From the NCBI GenBank assembly GCA_021770065.1, contig JAETRR010000002.1:62001-126000 (forward strand): a stretch of 64,000 nucleotides of DNA. The letters run 5' to 3'. Each line of letters opens with the position of its first letter. Positions within the stretch are counted from its first letter, which is position 1. A model generated the notes under the pieces. That model saw only the letters and a list, made by a program, of their open reading frames with translations. It did no database searches and was not told the DNA's origin. Origin of the DNA: Lachnoclostridium sp. Its GTDB lineage: Bacteria; Bacillota; Clostridia; Lachnospirales; Lachnospiraceae. The position numbers were made by a program, and so were the translations under genes. Positions 7,680-17,299 of the stretch are shown one piece after another.

Positions 7680-10232
7680 ATGAGGGCGAAGATTGAGCGG
7701 ATAGCGGCAGGAAAATTTGAATATGAGAAATGTCCTGTGGCGCTGTCGGAACCCTATATCCAGTTTCACTGCAGTCCGGGAAGCCGCTACGAGGGCAGCT
7801 TTACGCTTTCCTGCAGACGGTCTGTCAAGGGAATTGTCTATGCCTCTTCGAGCCGTATGTATCTGGAGAACCGCAGTTTCCACAGCCGGAATGCCCGGAT
7901 TAATTACGTGTTTGACAGCCGGGGCATGTGGGGCGGAGAAGAGGTGGAAGGAGAGTTCTGCATTGTTTCGGAGGCCGGTGAATATACCCTTCCCTATCGG
8001 ATTCAGGTGGAGGAGCACCGGGAGCCGGAAGAAGAGAGTTATGCATATTTTATTTCGGCAGATCCGATAGAACCGCTCCCAAAGAAGGCGGATCAGAAGC
8101 CGGATACGGTTGTGGAGATTATTGACGATTTTAAGGATGAGGATATGACGCCGGAGGAGGCTGTGCGTCTGACGGAGCTGATTCTGAAAAGCCGTCAGCC
8201 CACGGCCGGCCAGCTGGCCAGGCTGAAGAAGGCCTATCACAAATACGGCGGACAGGAGATGTTAAGCGGAATCTGTTCCATTCTCATTAAAAACGGACGC
8301 ACTGATGAGGAAAGTTTTTTCTGGTATCAGAGGGGCGTCCGGATGGAACTGAAGATTACAAATCTTTTTGAATATTTTATGATGTCTGTGCCGGAGAACT
8401 ATCAGGAGCAGCTTCCCCGGAACCTTCTTTTGTATTTCCATATGGAAAATACCCTGAACAGTAAGCAGAAGGCATTCCTCTATGCCAATATTATCCGTTA
8501 CCAGGACAGGGATTCCGATATTTACCGCCAGTATGAACGGGAAATCCAGTCTTTTATGCTGGAACAGCTTCTTGAACGGAAGCTCAGTGAGGATCTGGCG
8601 CTCATCTATGAGCGGTTTCTGGTGGAGGAGCTTCTGACTATTGACTTTGCAGAAGCTCTGGCGGATATTATGTTCCTTCGGCAGCTTACCTGTACAGACC
8701 CGAGAATCCGTCAGGTACAGGTGCTCTATGAGCAGCTTCAGCGGCGGATTACAGTGCCTTTAAGCGGTGGAAAAGCGCTGGTGCCTGTTTACACGCCCGG
8801 TGCCGTGATTCTTCTGGTGGACGAACAGGGGAATTGTTATACCTCCAGCGTGCCCTACAATATGCAGAGGCTTCTTAAGGAGCAGAAATATGTGGAACGG
8901 TGCCGGGAACTTCTCCGGTATCATCAGGGGCTTTATCTGCATCTCTGTGACGGAGCTTCCCGTTACCATGTGATTACCGGCGAAAATGTGGAGAATTATA
9001 AGCGCATTTTAAAAATCAGCGGCTTCACTGCCCGTTATAAGCAGGAGGTACGCCAGGAGATTCTCCAGTATTACTATGCCAGCCATGAGCTTGAGGAATT
9101 GGACAGGGAATTTTTCATCACTGAGACTACTTATATGATGCCTAAGGATCGGGCCAGGTATACAGAGATTCTGATTTTACGGGGACTTTACGAAGAGGCC
9201 TGGAGCATGGTGAAAAAGCACGGATATTCCATGGTGCGTGTGAAGCTTCTCATTAAACTGGCAGCCTGGGAGATCCGGGAAATAGAATATGAGGAAAATG
9301 AGTTTCTTTTAAAGCTCTGTCTTTTTGTATTTCAGAATTACAAGTACAATGAGAGCATTCTGGAATATCTGGCCGGATATTACTATGGTTCCAGCCGGAT
9401 GATGGAAGCCATCTGGAGGGCGGGACAGGAATTTGAACTGAATGTATTTGACCTGGAGGAACGGCTTTTAAGCCAGATGCTTTTTACGGGTGAATTTTCG
9501 GATAAGGCTTTTCAGATTTTCCAGGACTATCATCATCTTGGGGGAAAAGGCATTGTAAGCAGGGCTTATATGACCTGGCTGGCCTATGAGGATTTCGTAT
9601 TGGGTGAAATGGTGCCGGAGAAGATCTATTCTTATATTGAACAGGGCATTGCCTGGGAGGAAAACCTGGCGGATGTCTGCGGTCTGGCTTATCTGAAGCA
9701 TCTGTCTTTACAGCCGCAGCTTTCCGAGCACCAGAGAATTCGGGCGGAACAGATGACTATGGGGTACATACAGCGGCGGCTGCGTTTCGGATTTATGAAG
9801 GAACTTCTTGCGCAGCTGGGGAAACCGCAGCTTCTGGAGGACAAGACCTTTGTGGAGTACCGGACAAATCCGGCCCGTAAGGTGGTGATTCACTATGTGG
9901 TGGAGACGCCCAGGGAAAAGCAGTGCAGCTATGTGGCAGAGAGGCTTTATCCTACAGAGATCGGTGTATTTGTGAAAGAGTTCACGCTTTTCTATGGCGA
10001 GAGGCTTACCTGGTTTGTGACAGAGACTCTGGAGGATGGGACGGAAAGATCTACACCGGATCACAGCATAACGGAGAGCCGGGAGGATGAACTTGTGACC
10101 GGAACAAAGTATGCGCTGCTCTATGAGATGGCGCGCGCTCTGGAGGAACGGGATCTGCGTCTTCTGGAACAGCAGATGAAGGCTTATGGGCGCAGGCAGT
10201 TCCTGGTGGAGCAGTTCTTTTCGTTAAAATAA
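7680..10232 (+). CDS. Large unknown protein (probably DUF5717 family)
   Basis: An 850-residue cytoplasmic-looking protein with no signal peptide or clear membrane helix. The first 120 residues are beta-rich and rich in aromatic and basic residues, ending with the strand YTLPYRIQVEEH. After an acidic linker (about 140-165) comes a long alpha-helical stretch with repeat-like helix pairs, as in a TPR-like solenoid, followed by a C-terminal region with beta-strands (KVVIHYVVE, SCYVAERLYP-like). I believe it is the family listed as DUF5717, from memory. It heads a three-gene operon with an Hsp70-fold protein and a TPR protein, suggesting a scaffold or client-binding role (inference). Confidence 0.75.
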   Translation: MRAKIERIAAGKFEYEKCPVALSEPYIQFHCSPGSRYEGSFTLSCRRSVKGIVYASSSRMYLENRSFHSRNARINYVFDSRGMWGGEEVEGEFCIVSEAGEYTLPYRIQVEEHREPEEESYAYFISADPIEPLPKKADQKPDTVVEIIDDFKDEDMTPEEAVRLTELILKSRQPTAGQLARLKKAYHKYGGQEMLSGICSILIKNGRTDEESFFWYQRGVRMELKITNLFEYFMMSVPENYQEQLPRNLLLYFHMENTLNSKQKAFLYANIIRYQDRDSDIYRQYEREIQSFMLEQLLERKLSEDLALIYERFLVEELLTIDFAEALADIMFLRQLTCTDPRIRQVQVLYEQLQRRITVPLSGGKALVPVYTPGAVILLVDEQGNCYTSSVPYNMQRLLKEQKYVERCRELLRYHQGLYLHLCDGASRYHVITGENVENYKRILKISGFTARYKQEVRQEILQYYYASHELEELDREFFITETTYMMPKDRARYTEILILRGLYEEAWSMVKKHGYSMVRVKLLIKLAAWEIREIEYEENEFLLKLCLFVFQNYKYNESILEYLAGYYYGSSRMMEAIWRAGQEFELNVFDLEERLLSQMLFTGEFSDKAFQIFQDYHHLGGKGIVSRAYMTWLAYEDFVLGEMVPEKIYSYIEQGIAWEENLADVCGLAYLKHLSLQPQLSEHQRIRAEQMTMGYIQRRLRFGFMKELLAQLGKPQLLEDKTFVEYRTNPARKVVIHYVVETPREKQCSYVAERLYPTEIGVFVKEFTLFYGERLTWFVTETLEDGTERSTPDHSITESREDELVTGTKYALLYEMARALEERDLRLLEQQMKAYGRRQFLVEQFFSLK

Positions 10233-10267
10233 AAAACCAACTAGAACAGTGGTGCTTTAAAAAGTGC

Positions 10268-10286
10268 TGCGGAACTGGAATAGGAG
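10268..10286 (+). repeat. Leader motif copy, before the Hsp70-fold gene
   Basis: TGCGGAACTGGAATAGGAG, which ends in the ribosome binding site for ATG 10293. Confidence 0.9.
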
Positions 10287-10292
10287 AAAAAG

Positions 10293-11387
10293 ATGGGGCA
10301 TTTTGCGGCAGGGTTTGACCTGGGAAAGGAATATTCACAAATCTGCTGCTGGAACGCAGATACCGGCGCGCCGGTATCTATATCTGTAGTTCCGGGAGCG
10401 GAAAAATACCGGATACCGACGGAAAGCCTGGAGCTTTTTCTGAAAAAAGCTCTGCGGCTTTTGAAGCCCTATGGCCGGATTCACGAGGCTGCTGCGGTTG
10501 TGTTCTCCGTGGAAACCCTGGAGGAGGGGATGGTAGAGCGGATCAAGCAGGCGGCCATGCGGACCATGGGGGTTCCGGAGAGCCGGATCTATGTCCAGAC
10601 CCGTCAGGAAAGCTTCTGTGCCTATGTGCTGAATCAGCCGAAAGAGATCTGGCGGCATCAGGCGGTGCTTTTCGATTATGAGGGAGAGGAGCTCCGGGGT
10701 ATGATCTTGAACGTGAATCCCCGGACTACGCCTTTTTTGGCGAGGGTAGAGTGTGAAGAGAACTGGAGCCGTCCGCTTTCGGGCCTGCAGCAGGCAGAGA
10801 AGAACGACATTTTCCAGGAGCTGATCCGTGATATTTTTTCCAATCGGCCCATTTCAACCGTTTATCTGGTGGGAGAGGGCTTTGAGGAAAACTGGTATGA
10901 GGCTTCTCTGAAGCTTCTCTGCAGCGGGCGGAGAGTTTTTGCCGGCAACAATCTCTATGCCAAAGGCGCCTGCTACCGGGCCATGCATGCGGCAAGCCGG
11001 AGGGAGACTGCGGCTTACATATTCTTTGGGGCAGACAAGATTTCCTATAATGTATGCCTCCGGACTCCCGGCACCGGAAAGAACAGCATGTATACCCTTT
11101 TGAATGCCGGAGAGAGCTGGTATGAGGCAAAAGCAGTCTGTGAAGTACTGCTTTATGACGAGCCGGTGGTGGAGTTTTATTTTCAGCCTATGCAGGGGGC
11201 GGAAGGATTAAAGGAAAGTCTGCTTCTGGAAGGACTTCCGGATCGGCCTTCCCGGGCATCGAGACTTCGGATTGAGGCAGAATTTCTCCGTGTGGACCGC
11301 CTGCGCCTCACGGTTCAGGATATGGGGTTTGGAGAGCTGTTTCCTTCTTCAGATTTGTGCTGGGTGGAGGAAGTAGATCTGGCTTAA
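10293..11387 (+). CDS. Degenerate actin/Hsp70-fold protein (probably DUF5716 family)
   Basis: A 364-residue protein with an ASKHA-like layout. AAGFDLGKEYSQICCW resembles the phosphate-1 loop of Hsp70, AVLFDYEGEELRGMIL the phosphate-2 strand pair, and STVYLVGEGFEENW the adenosine loop (normally VVLVGGATR). The last ~90 residues are beta-rich and end in LRLTVQDMGFGELFPSS, like the sheet of an Hsp70 substrate domain. The normal glycine and acidic catalytic residues are incomplete, so nucleotide hydrolysis is doubtful. It sits between the 850-aa protein and the TPR protein, each behind a leader-motif copy. I think it is the family named DUF5716. Confidence 0.72.
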   Translation: MGHFAAGFDLGKEYSQICCWNADTGAPVSISVVPGAEKYRIPTESLELFLKKALRLLKPYGRIHEAAAVVFSVETLEEGMVERIKQAAMRTMGVPESRIYVQTRQESFCAYVLNQPKEIWRHQAVLFDYEGEELRGMILNVNPRTTPFLARVECEENWSRPLSGLQQAEKNDIFQELIRDIFSNRPISTVYLVGEGFEENWYEASLKLLCSGRRVFAGNNLYAKGACYRAMHAASRRETAAYIFFGADKISYNVCLRTPGTGKNSMYTLLNAGESWYEAKAVCEVLLYDEPVVEFYFQPMQGAEGLKESLLLEGLPDRPSRASRLRIEAEFLRVDRLRLTVQDMGFGELFPSSDLCWVEEVDLA

Positions 11388-11416
11388 AGAAGGGCGGAAG
11401 GTACTGTATGAGAAAC

Positions 11417-11437
11417 TGCGGAACTGGAATAGAGGTG
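11417..11437 (+). repeat. Leader motif copy, before the TPR gene
   Basis: TGCGGAACTGGAATAGAGG plus TG, ending just before ATG 11442. Confidence 0.9.
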
Positions 11438-11441
11438 TGAT

Positions 11442-12230
11442 ATGGGAGCAGTGTTGATATGTGCACAGGAACAGGCAAAAACGCCGTATTATATTGAGAG
11501 CATGGGAATCCGGCTTTATTCCATGGAGGAGCTGGCGTATTTTCTGTATCAGAATATTTATCTGGTGGACAAGCGGATGCTCGGAGTACGTCTCTGGGAC
11601 TGGATACGCACAGAGATAGGCAACGGGGATCTGGCGGAGCGGCTGAAAAAGGGTGCCGAAGCAGGAAGCAGTCTCCAGAATATGGTGCTGACGATTCTCC
11701 GGAGCATAGATTACTACACCCCGGAGGAGCTGGAGCAGCTATCCTCCAAAATGAAGATCCTCAATACTTACCAGGAGCAGGAGCGGTTAAAACTCCGGGC
11801 AGACGAGTACTTTATCAACGGAAATTACCAGGCGGCGGTGTATGAATATGAAAAAATTCTGAATATCCGTCAGAGCGAGCGGCTGGGCATGGATTTCTAT
11901 GCTCATGTGTGGAATAATCTCGGTGTATGCTGCTGCCGGCTGTTTCTTTTCGGCCGGGCGGCAAAGGCGTTCCGTACCTCCTATCAGTACCGGAAGGATC
12001 CGGATGTACTAAAGGAATATGTGTGTGCCATGCGCCTGGGGCTTCCGGAGGAGGACTTTGAGGAGGCTATGGAACTTCAGAATATCCGGGGCGAGCAGCT
12101 TGAGTCTCTGACGGAGGAGTATGATCGTCTGATGGAAGAGTCCGGGGAGCACCTTAAGATGCCGGAGGATCTGGCCGGGCGGCTTTATGAACTGGAGAAG
12201 GAGTATTACAGGAATACGAGGTATGCGTAA
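11442..12230 (+). CDS. TPR-repeat protein
   Basis: A 262-residue helical protein. An N-terminal domain (GIRLYSMEELAYFLYQNIYLVD) precedes at least two tetratricopeptide-like helix pairs around residues 120-185 (ADEYFINGNYQAAVYEYE, WNNLGVCCCRLFLFGRAAKAF). The N-terminal ILICAQEQAKTPYYI-like segment suggests a small alpha/beta lead-in. TPR proteins mediate protein contacts; as third gene of the 850-aa/Hsp70-fold operon it is probably an adaptor. The MFS gene starts four bases after its stop. Confidence 0.75.
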   Translation: MGAVLICAQEQAKTPYYIESMGIRLYSMEELAYFLYQNIYLVDKRMLGVRLWDWIRTEIGNGDLAERLKKGAEAGSSLQNMVLTILRSIDYYTPEELEQLSSKMKILNTYQEQERLKLRADEYFINGNYQAAVYEYEKILNIRQSERLGMDFYAHVWNNLGVCCCRLFLFGRAAKAFRTSYQYRKDPDVLKEYVCAMRLGLPEEDFEEAMELQNIRGEQLESLTEEYDRLMEESGEHLKMPEDLAGRLYELEKEYYRNTRYA

Positions 12231-12233
12231 AAG

Positions 12234-13418
12234 GTGGAAAAACAGTTGACGAGAAACCAGTACAACAAAACCATAACCGCCTGTTTTATCGGATATATCG
12301 TTCAGGCAGTCGTAAATAACTTTGTTCCGCTTTTATTTTTAACCTTTCAGAGAACCTACGGAATTCCCTTATCCCGGATCACCATGCTGGTCACTGTCAA
12401 TTTTGCTGTACAGCTTCTGGTGGATATTCTGTCTGTAGGCTTTGTAGACAGAATCGGCTACCGGGCATCTATGGTGGCAGCCCATGCTTTCTGCGCCATC
12501 GGCCTGGCCGCTCTGCCCCTGCTTCCGGGGCTGTGTCCCAGCCCGTTCCAGGGAATCCTTATATCTGTCATCCTCTATGCCATGGGAGGAGGGCTTCTGG
12601 AGGTACTGGTGAGCCCGGTGATGGAGGCATGTCCCTCGGACAACAAAGAAAAGGCTATGAGTATGCTTCACTCTTTTTACTGCTGGGGACATGTGGGCGT
12701 AGTGGCCCTTTCCACACTTTTTTTTCAGTTCTTTGGAATAACCAACTGGAAGCTTCTGGCCTTCGTGTGGGCGTTCATCCCTCTGTGCAACGGAATTGTA
12801 TTTTTAAAAGTTCCTTTTGGTACCCTTATGGAAGAAGGAGAAAAGGGATTAAGTGTCCGGGAGCTGTTCTCTGCCAGGCTCTTTTTTCTGCTGTTTATTA
12901 TGATGATCTGCGCAGGGGCAAGCGAGCAGTCTGTGAGTCAGTGGGCTTCAGCCTTTGCGGAACAGGGCCTTGGCATAACAAAGACAGCCGGGGATCTGGC
13001 CGGGCCTATGGCCTTTGCGGTTCTGATGGGGCTTTCCAGGGCATTCTACGGAAAATACGGCGACAGGATTCATCTGGATCGATTTATGATATCCAGCAGC
13101 ATTTTATGCATCGTTTCCTATCTTTGCATTTCCCTCATGCCCAATCCGGCAGTCAGCCTTGCTGCCTGTGCTGTCTGCGGCCTTTCTGTGGGAATCATGT
13201 GGCCGGGGACATTCAGCAAAGCTTCCGCAGCCCTTCCCAAAGGCGGCACTGCCATGTTCGCGCTGCTGGCTCTGGGAGGCGATCTCGGCTGTGCCGGAGG
13301 GCCTGCCCTGGTAGGTACGGTATCCAGCCTTTTTGGAGACAATCTGAAAATGGGAATCCTGGCAGGCGTAATCTTTCCGCTGCTGCTTTTGGCGGGAATT
13401 CTGTGCTGCAGAAAATAG
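12234..13418 (+). CDS. MFS transporter
   Basis: A 394-residue membrane protein with about 12 hydrophobic segments. The inter-helix loop FVDRIGYRASM after helix 2 is the usual MFS motif region, and a second copy (YGKYGDRIHLDR) follows helix 8, consistent with the two-fold MFS architecture. It resembles sugar or fucose-type permeases, but the substrate is not predictable. Translation appears to start at GTG 12234, four bases after the TPR stop, with ACGAGGT as ribosome site. Location at the end of the unknown operon may be coincidental. No terminator is clear after it. Confidence 0.85.
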   Translation: MEKQLTRNQYNKTITACFIGYIVQAVVNNFVPLLFLTFQRTYGIPLSRITMLVTVNFAVQLLVDILSVGFVDRIGYRASMVAAHAFCAIGLAALPLLPGLCPSPFQGILISVILYAMGGGLLEVLVSPVMEACPSDNKEKAMSMLHSFYCWGHVGVVALSTLFFQFFGITNWKLLAFVWAFIPLCNGIVFLKVPFGTLMEEGEKGLSVRELFSARLFFLLFIMMICAGASEQSVSQWASAFAEQGLGITKTAGDLAGPMAFAVLMGLSRAFYGKYGDRIHLDRFMISSSILCIVSYLCISLMPNPAVSLAACAVCGLSVGIMWPGTFSKASAALPKGGTAMFALLALGGDLGCAGGPALVGTVSSLFGDNLKMGILAGVIFPLLLLAGILCCRK

Positions 13419-13431
13419 CTTTTTCCAAAGG

Positions 13432-13461
13432 TTGACAACTGTACCTTTTCCCTCCTATAAT
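13432..13461 (+). promoter_or_regulatory. Sigma-A promoter of the chemotaxis receptor gene
   Basis: TTGACA (13432-13437) and TATAAT (13456-13461), both consensus, separated by 18 bases. It lies 60 bases upstream of the receptor ATG. Confidence 0.85.
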
Positions 13462-13521
13462 ATGGATAGAGACTATATCTGAATCATAGTCTTTCAGCAC
13501 AATAACGGGGGTACATAGAAG

Positions 13522-15498
13522 ATGAAAAGCATACGAAAAAAAATCACCGTTTGTCTGATTCTGACCGTCCTTGGAGCACTGTTTTTTGTAGGTGCAGTCA
13601 GTATCTCGCTCAATTACAACAGTACGATTTCCACGGTAGAAGAGATGATGCGTGAGAGTGCCGTATTGGCGGCGGAGCGTGTAGAGCAGGAATTAATGGC
13701 ATATAAAAATGTCGCTTCAGATACCGGCTGCATTCCGCAGCTCTCCAGCAGAACCGTAGGGCTGGAGGATAAACGATCCGTCATTGATGAGCGTGTAAGT
13801 ATGCACAATTTTCAGCGCGGCAACATTATCGATGAGAACGGCATCAGCATCTTTGACGGCAATGATTATTCCGACCGGGAGTATGTACGGCAGGCCATGG
13901 CGGGCAATGTCTATGTGTCGGAGCCGCTGATCAGTAAGATTACCGGAGAGCTGTCCATCATGGTTGCGGCACCGCTCTATTACGGCGGCATCAACGGTGT
14001 TATGGTAGGAGGAGTTGTCTATTTTGTTCCTCACGAAACCTTTTTGAACGATATTGTATCATCTATCCAGGTGAGTCAGAACAGCAGGGTCTATATGATC
14101 AATAAATCCGGAGACACCATTGCGGACAGCACTCTGGACACCATTATGGTTCAGAACATTGGGAAAGAAGCGCAGACAGATTCTTCGTTAAAAGAGCTGG
14201 CGGCAATCCATGAGGCCATGTGCCGGGGAGAGAATGGCTTCGGAAGCTATAAAAGTGAAGAGGGAAGTATGTTCATAGCCTACGCTCCGGTGGCGGGCAC
14301 GGACGGATGGAGTATCGCAATCACGGCTCCCCAGTCTGATTACCTGTCTACGACTTATACCGGAATTGCCATTAATATTGCAGTGATCATAGCTTCGATT
14401 CTGGTGTCTGTTGTTGTTGCCTTAAAACTTGCCAATAATATCAGCAGGCCGATGAAAGCCTGTGCAGCCAGAATGAAGCTTTTGGTGGAAGGAGATCTGG
14501 AATCTCCGGTGCCCGCCGTCCGCAATCAGGATGAGACCGGTATGCTTGCCAGATCGACAGCAGAGCTGGTAGAGGGTTTAAGCACAATCATCAAGGATAT
14601 CGGCTATTTGTTAAATGAGATGGCCAACCAGAATCTGGATATCCGTTCCCGGCACAGAGAGGCATATGTCGGAGAGTTTGAGAATATTTTAGTTTCCATG
14701 AGAAATCTTAAGCTGAAGCTGAGCAATACGCTGCTTCAGATTAACCGTTCGGCAGATCAGGTTTCCGAGGTAAGCGAGCAGGTATCTATGAGCGCACAGA
14801 ATCTCAGTCAGGGCTCGGTGGAGCAGGCAAGTTCCGTCGAACAGCTTGCGGCCCGGATTAATGAGATTTCCAACCAGGCTAAGGACACGGCCGGCGGCGC
14901 TCTTGACGCCAGAGGACAGACTCACCAGGCCGGTGAAGAGATCTCCGTGTGCAATCAGCAGATGCAGGAGCTGATGGAGGCCATGGATAAGATTCAGAAC
15001 AGTTCCAATGAAATCGGGAAGATCATTAAGGCCATCGAGGACATTGCCTTCCAGACCAACATTCTTGCTTTGAATGCGGCCGTGGAGGCAGCCAGAGCCG
15101 GAACCGCGGGCAAGGGCTTTGCCGTTGTGGCGGACGAGGTGCGCAATCTGGCCAGCAAATCTGCGGAAGCTTCCCAGAGTACGGCTGTGCTTATTGAGAA
15201 TTCTACGGAGGCCGTGCGCACCGGCACAGAGATTGCAAAACATACGGCGGATACTCTGCTTGAGGTTGTGAGCAGTATGGAGTCCGTGATTAAATCCATT
15301 GACAAGATCGCCGCCGTGTCCGGCGAGCAGTCCGAGGCCGTTTCCCAGGTGACAGAGGGAATCACCCAGATCTCCGGTGTGGTTCAGAGCAACAGCGCCA
15401 CTGCAGAGGAAAGCGCAGCGGCCAGTGAAGAGCTCTCCGCAGAGGCTGTCGGCTTAAAACAGCTGGTGGAGCAGTTTACCCTTGCACGGGAGCAGTGA
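13522..15498 (+). CDS. Methyl-accepting chemotaxis receptor
   Basis: A 658-residue membrane chemoreceptor. One N-terminal helix ([17 protein letters not shown]) and a second around residue 285 bracket an extracellular Cache-type sensor of about 250 residues. A HAMP domain follows ([13 protein letters not shown], then DETGMLARS), then a long coiled-coil signalling domain. The conserved hairpin tip that binds CheA/CheW is seen as [19 protein letters not shown] and [12 protein letters not shown]. The ligand is unknown and no che genes are adjacent. It has its own consensus promoter and a GGGGG-type ribosome site. Confidence 0.92.
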   Translation: MKSIRKKITVCLILTVLGALFFVGAVSISLNYNSTISTVEEMMRESAVLAAERVEQELMAYKNVASDTGCIPQLSSRTVGLEDKRSVIDERVSMHNFQRGNIIDENGISIFDGNDYSDREYVRQAMAGNVYVSEPLISKITGELSIMVAAPLYYGGINGVMVGGVVYFVPHETFLNDIVSSIQVSQNSRVYMINKSGDTIADSTLDTIMVQNIGKEAQTDSSLKELAAIHEAMCRGENGFGSYKSEEGSMFIAYAPVAGTDGWSIAITAPQSDYLSTTYTGIAINIAVIIASILVSVVVALKLANNISRPMKACAARMKLLVEGDLESPVPAVRNQDETGMLARSTAELVEGLSTIIKDIGYLLNEMANQNLDIRSRHREAYVGEFENILVSMRNLKLKLSNTLLQINRSADQVSEVSEQVSMSAQNLSQGSVEQASSVEQLAARINEISNQAKDTAGGALDARGQTHQAGEEISVCNQQMQELMEAMDKIQNSSNEIGKIIKAIEDIAFQTNILALNAAVEAARAGTAGKGFAVVADEVRNLASKSAEASQSTAVLIENSTEAVRTGTEIAKHTADTLLEVVSSMESVIKSIDKIAAVSGEQSEAVSQVTEGITQISGVVQSNSATAEESAAASEELSAEAVGLKQLVEQFTLAREQ

Positions 15499-15520
15499 CA
15501 AAGAAATATTAAAAAACTAA

Positions 15521-15549
15521 TTGACAAATGAATAGAAAAAGTTCATAAT
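15521..15549 (+). promoter_or_regulatory. Promoter of pyrG
   Basis: TTGACA (15521-15526), a 17-base spacer and CATAAT (15544-15549). Transcription should begin near 15556, giving a leader of about 110 bases that contains a terminator-like hairpin before pyrG. Confidence 0.75.
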
Positions 15550-15575
15550 AAAGCGATAAATGAAAAAACGCTGAC

Positions 15576-15618
15576 AAAGGAGTCAGGAACCGCAGATAGG
15601 TTTCTGACCCCTTTTTTT
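15576..15618 (+). terminator. Attenuator-like terminator in the pyrG leader
   Basis: AAAGGAGTCAGGAACC (15576-15591) pairs with GGTTTCTGACCCCTTT (15599-15614) and is followed by a T-run to 15618. An upstream CTGAC (15571-15575) can pair instead with GTCAG (15582-15586), so two exclusive folds are possible. It lies downstream of the promoter at 15521, within the pyrG leader. Confidence 0.65.
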
Positions 15619-15665
15619 GTGCACAGGGAAATGTTTCCTTACTATATTCGGGAGGGATAAGGAAA

Positions 15666-17285
15666 ATGTCAGTAAAATACGTCTTTGTCACCGGCGGCGT
15701 GGTATCCGGACTTGGAAAGGGAATCACCGCAGCCTCCCTGGGAAGGCTGTTAAAGGCCAGAGGGTATCAGGTGACCATGCAGAAATTTGATCCGTATATC
15801 AATGTGGATCCGGGGACCATGAATCCCATTCAGCACGGTGAGGTCTTCGTGACCGACGACGGTACAGAAACAGATCTGGATCTGGGGCATTACGAGAGAT
15901 TCATTGACGAGTGTCTGGATCAGAATTCCAATGTAACCACGGGAAAAATTTACTGGTCGGTGCTTCACAAGGAGCGCAGGGGAGACTACGGCGGAGGGAC
16001 TGTCCAGGTGATTCCCCATATCACCAATGAGATCAAAAGCCGTTTTTATCACGAGGAGGCTAAGGAGCACACACGCATCGCTATCATTGAGGTAGGAGGA
16101 ACGGTGGGAGACATTGAGAGCCAGCCCTTTTTGGAGGCCATCCGCCAGTTCCAGCATGACATCGGGCACGACAATGCCATTTTGATTCATGTAACCCTGA
16201 TTCCTTACCTGAAAGCTTCGGGAGAACTGAAAAGCAAGCCCACGCAGCAGAGTGTGAAGGAGCTGCAGTCCATGGGACTCTGGCCGGACATTCTGGTCTG
16301 CCGCAGTGAGCATTCCCTGCCGGAGGAGTTGAAAGCCAAGATTGCGCTTTTCTGCAATGTCCCAAAGGAGCATGTCCTTCAAAATATTGATGTGGAATAC
16401 CTCTATGAAGCGCCTCTGGCTATGGAAAAGGAACGGCTCGCCAAGGTTGTATGCGAGGCGCTGAAACTTCCCTGCCCCAGGCCGGATCTGGAAGATTGGA
16501 AAGCCATGGTCCACAACCTGCGCAATCCCAGGTACGAGACAGAGATTGCCATTGTAGGAAAATACATCCAGCTTCACGATGCCTATCTGAGTGTCGTTGA
16601 GGCTCTGAAGCACGGCGGCATTGCAGAACGGGCCGACGTAAAGCTCCGGTGGCTGGATTCCGAGGAACTGGATAAAGACAATGCAGAAGAACGGCTTAAG
16701 GGAATCCAGGGAATTCTCGTCCCCGGAGGCTTCGGAACCAGAGGGACGGAAGGAAAGATAGCAGCTATTCAATATGCAAGAGAAAAGAAAATCCCCTTCC
16801 TGGGTATCTGTCTCGGGATGCAGATGGCTATTGTGGAATATGCCCGGAATGTACTTGGATATCCGGATGCCAACAGCATAGAGCTGAATCCAAATACCGG
16901 TCATCCCGTGATAACCTTGATGCCGGATCAGGACGGCATAGCGGATCTGGGCGGCACCCTGCGGCTGGGAGCTTACCCCTGCGTGCTGGCAGAAGGGAGT
17001 CTTGCAGAAAGCCTTTATAAAAAGCGGGAAATCAGCGAGCGCCACCGTCACCGCTACGAAGTGAACAACGCTTACCGGGAACGCCTTACCGCGCACGGAA
17101 TGATATTATCGGGCCTGTCCCCGGACGGAAGGATTGTGGAAATGCTTGAACTGAAAGAACATCCCTACTTTATCGGAACACAGGGCCATCCGGAACTGAA
17201 ATCAAGGCCCAACCGGGCACATCCGCTTTTTAGGGGCCTAATCCATGCAGCAGTGAAATACAGTCAGAATAAGGAACTGGAATAA
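15666..17285 (+). CDS. pyrG: CTP synthase
   Basis: A 539-residue amidotransferase that makes CTP from UTP, ATP and glutamine. The N-terminal synthetase domain starts [18 protein letters not shown], and the C-terminal class I glutaminase domain has the nucleophile motif FLGICLGMQ with Cys, and the His-Glu pair in GHPELKSRP. The length is normal. GGGAGGGATAAGG before the ATG is a strong ribosome site. The last codons (Lys-Glu-Leu-Glu-stop) are written by a copy of the leader motif that also serves gltB. The leader contains a likely attenuator. Confidence 0.97.
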   Translation: MSVKYVFVTGGVVSGLGKGITAASLGRLLKARGYQVTMQKFDPYINVDPGTMNPIQHGEVFVTDDGTETDLDLGHYERFIDECLDQNSNVTTGKIYWSVLHKERRGDYGGGTVQVIPHITNEIKSRFYHEEAKEHTRIAIIEVGGTVGDIESQPFLEAIRQFQHDIGHDNAILIHVTLIPYLKASGELKSKPTQQSVKELQSMGLWPDILVCRSEHSLPEELKAKIALFCNVPKEHVLQNIDVEYLYEAPLAMEKERLAKVVCEALKLPCPRPDLEDWKAMVHNLRNPRYETEIAIVGKYIQLHDAYLSVVEALKHGGIAERADVKLRWLDSEELDKDNAEERLKGIQGILVPGGFGTRGTEGKIAAIQYAREKKIPFLGICLGMQMAIVEYARNVLGYPDANSIELNPNTGHPVITLMPDQDGIADLGGTLRLGAYPCVLAEGSLAESLYKKREISERHRHRYEVNNAYRERLTAHGMILSGLSPDGRIVEMLELKEHPYFIGTQGHPELKSRPNRAHPLFRGLIHAAVKYSQNKELE

Positions 17286-17291
17286 GAGGAG
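17271..17291 (+). repeat. Leader motif copy overlapping the end of pyrG
   Basis: AAGGAACTGGAATAAGAGG followed by AG. It encodes the last residues and stop codon of PyrG and contains the ribosome binding site of gltB. Confidence 0.85.
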
Positions 17292-17299
17292 TGAACATT

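Noticed and set aside
15750-17096. 448-codon open frame on the minus strand
   Set aside because: Fully antisense to pyrG, which is unmistakable.
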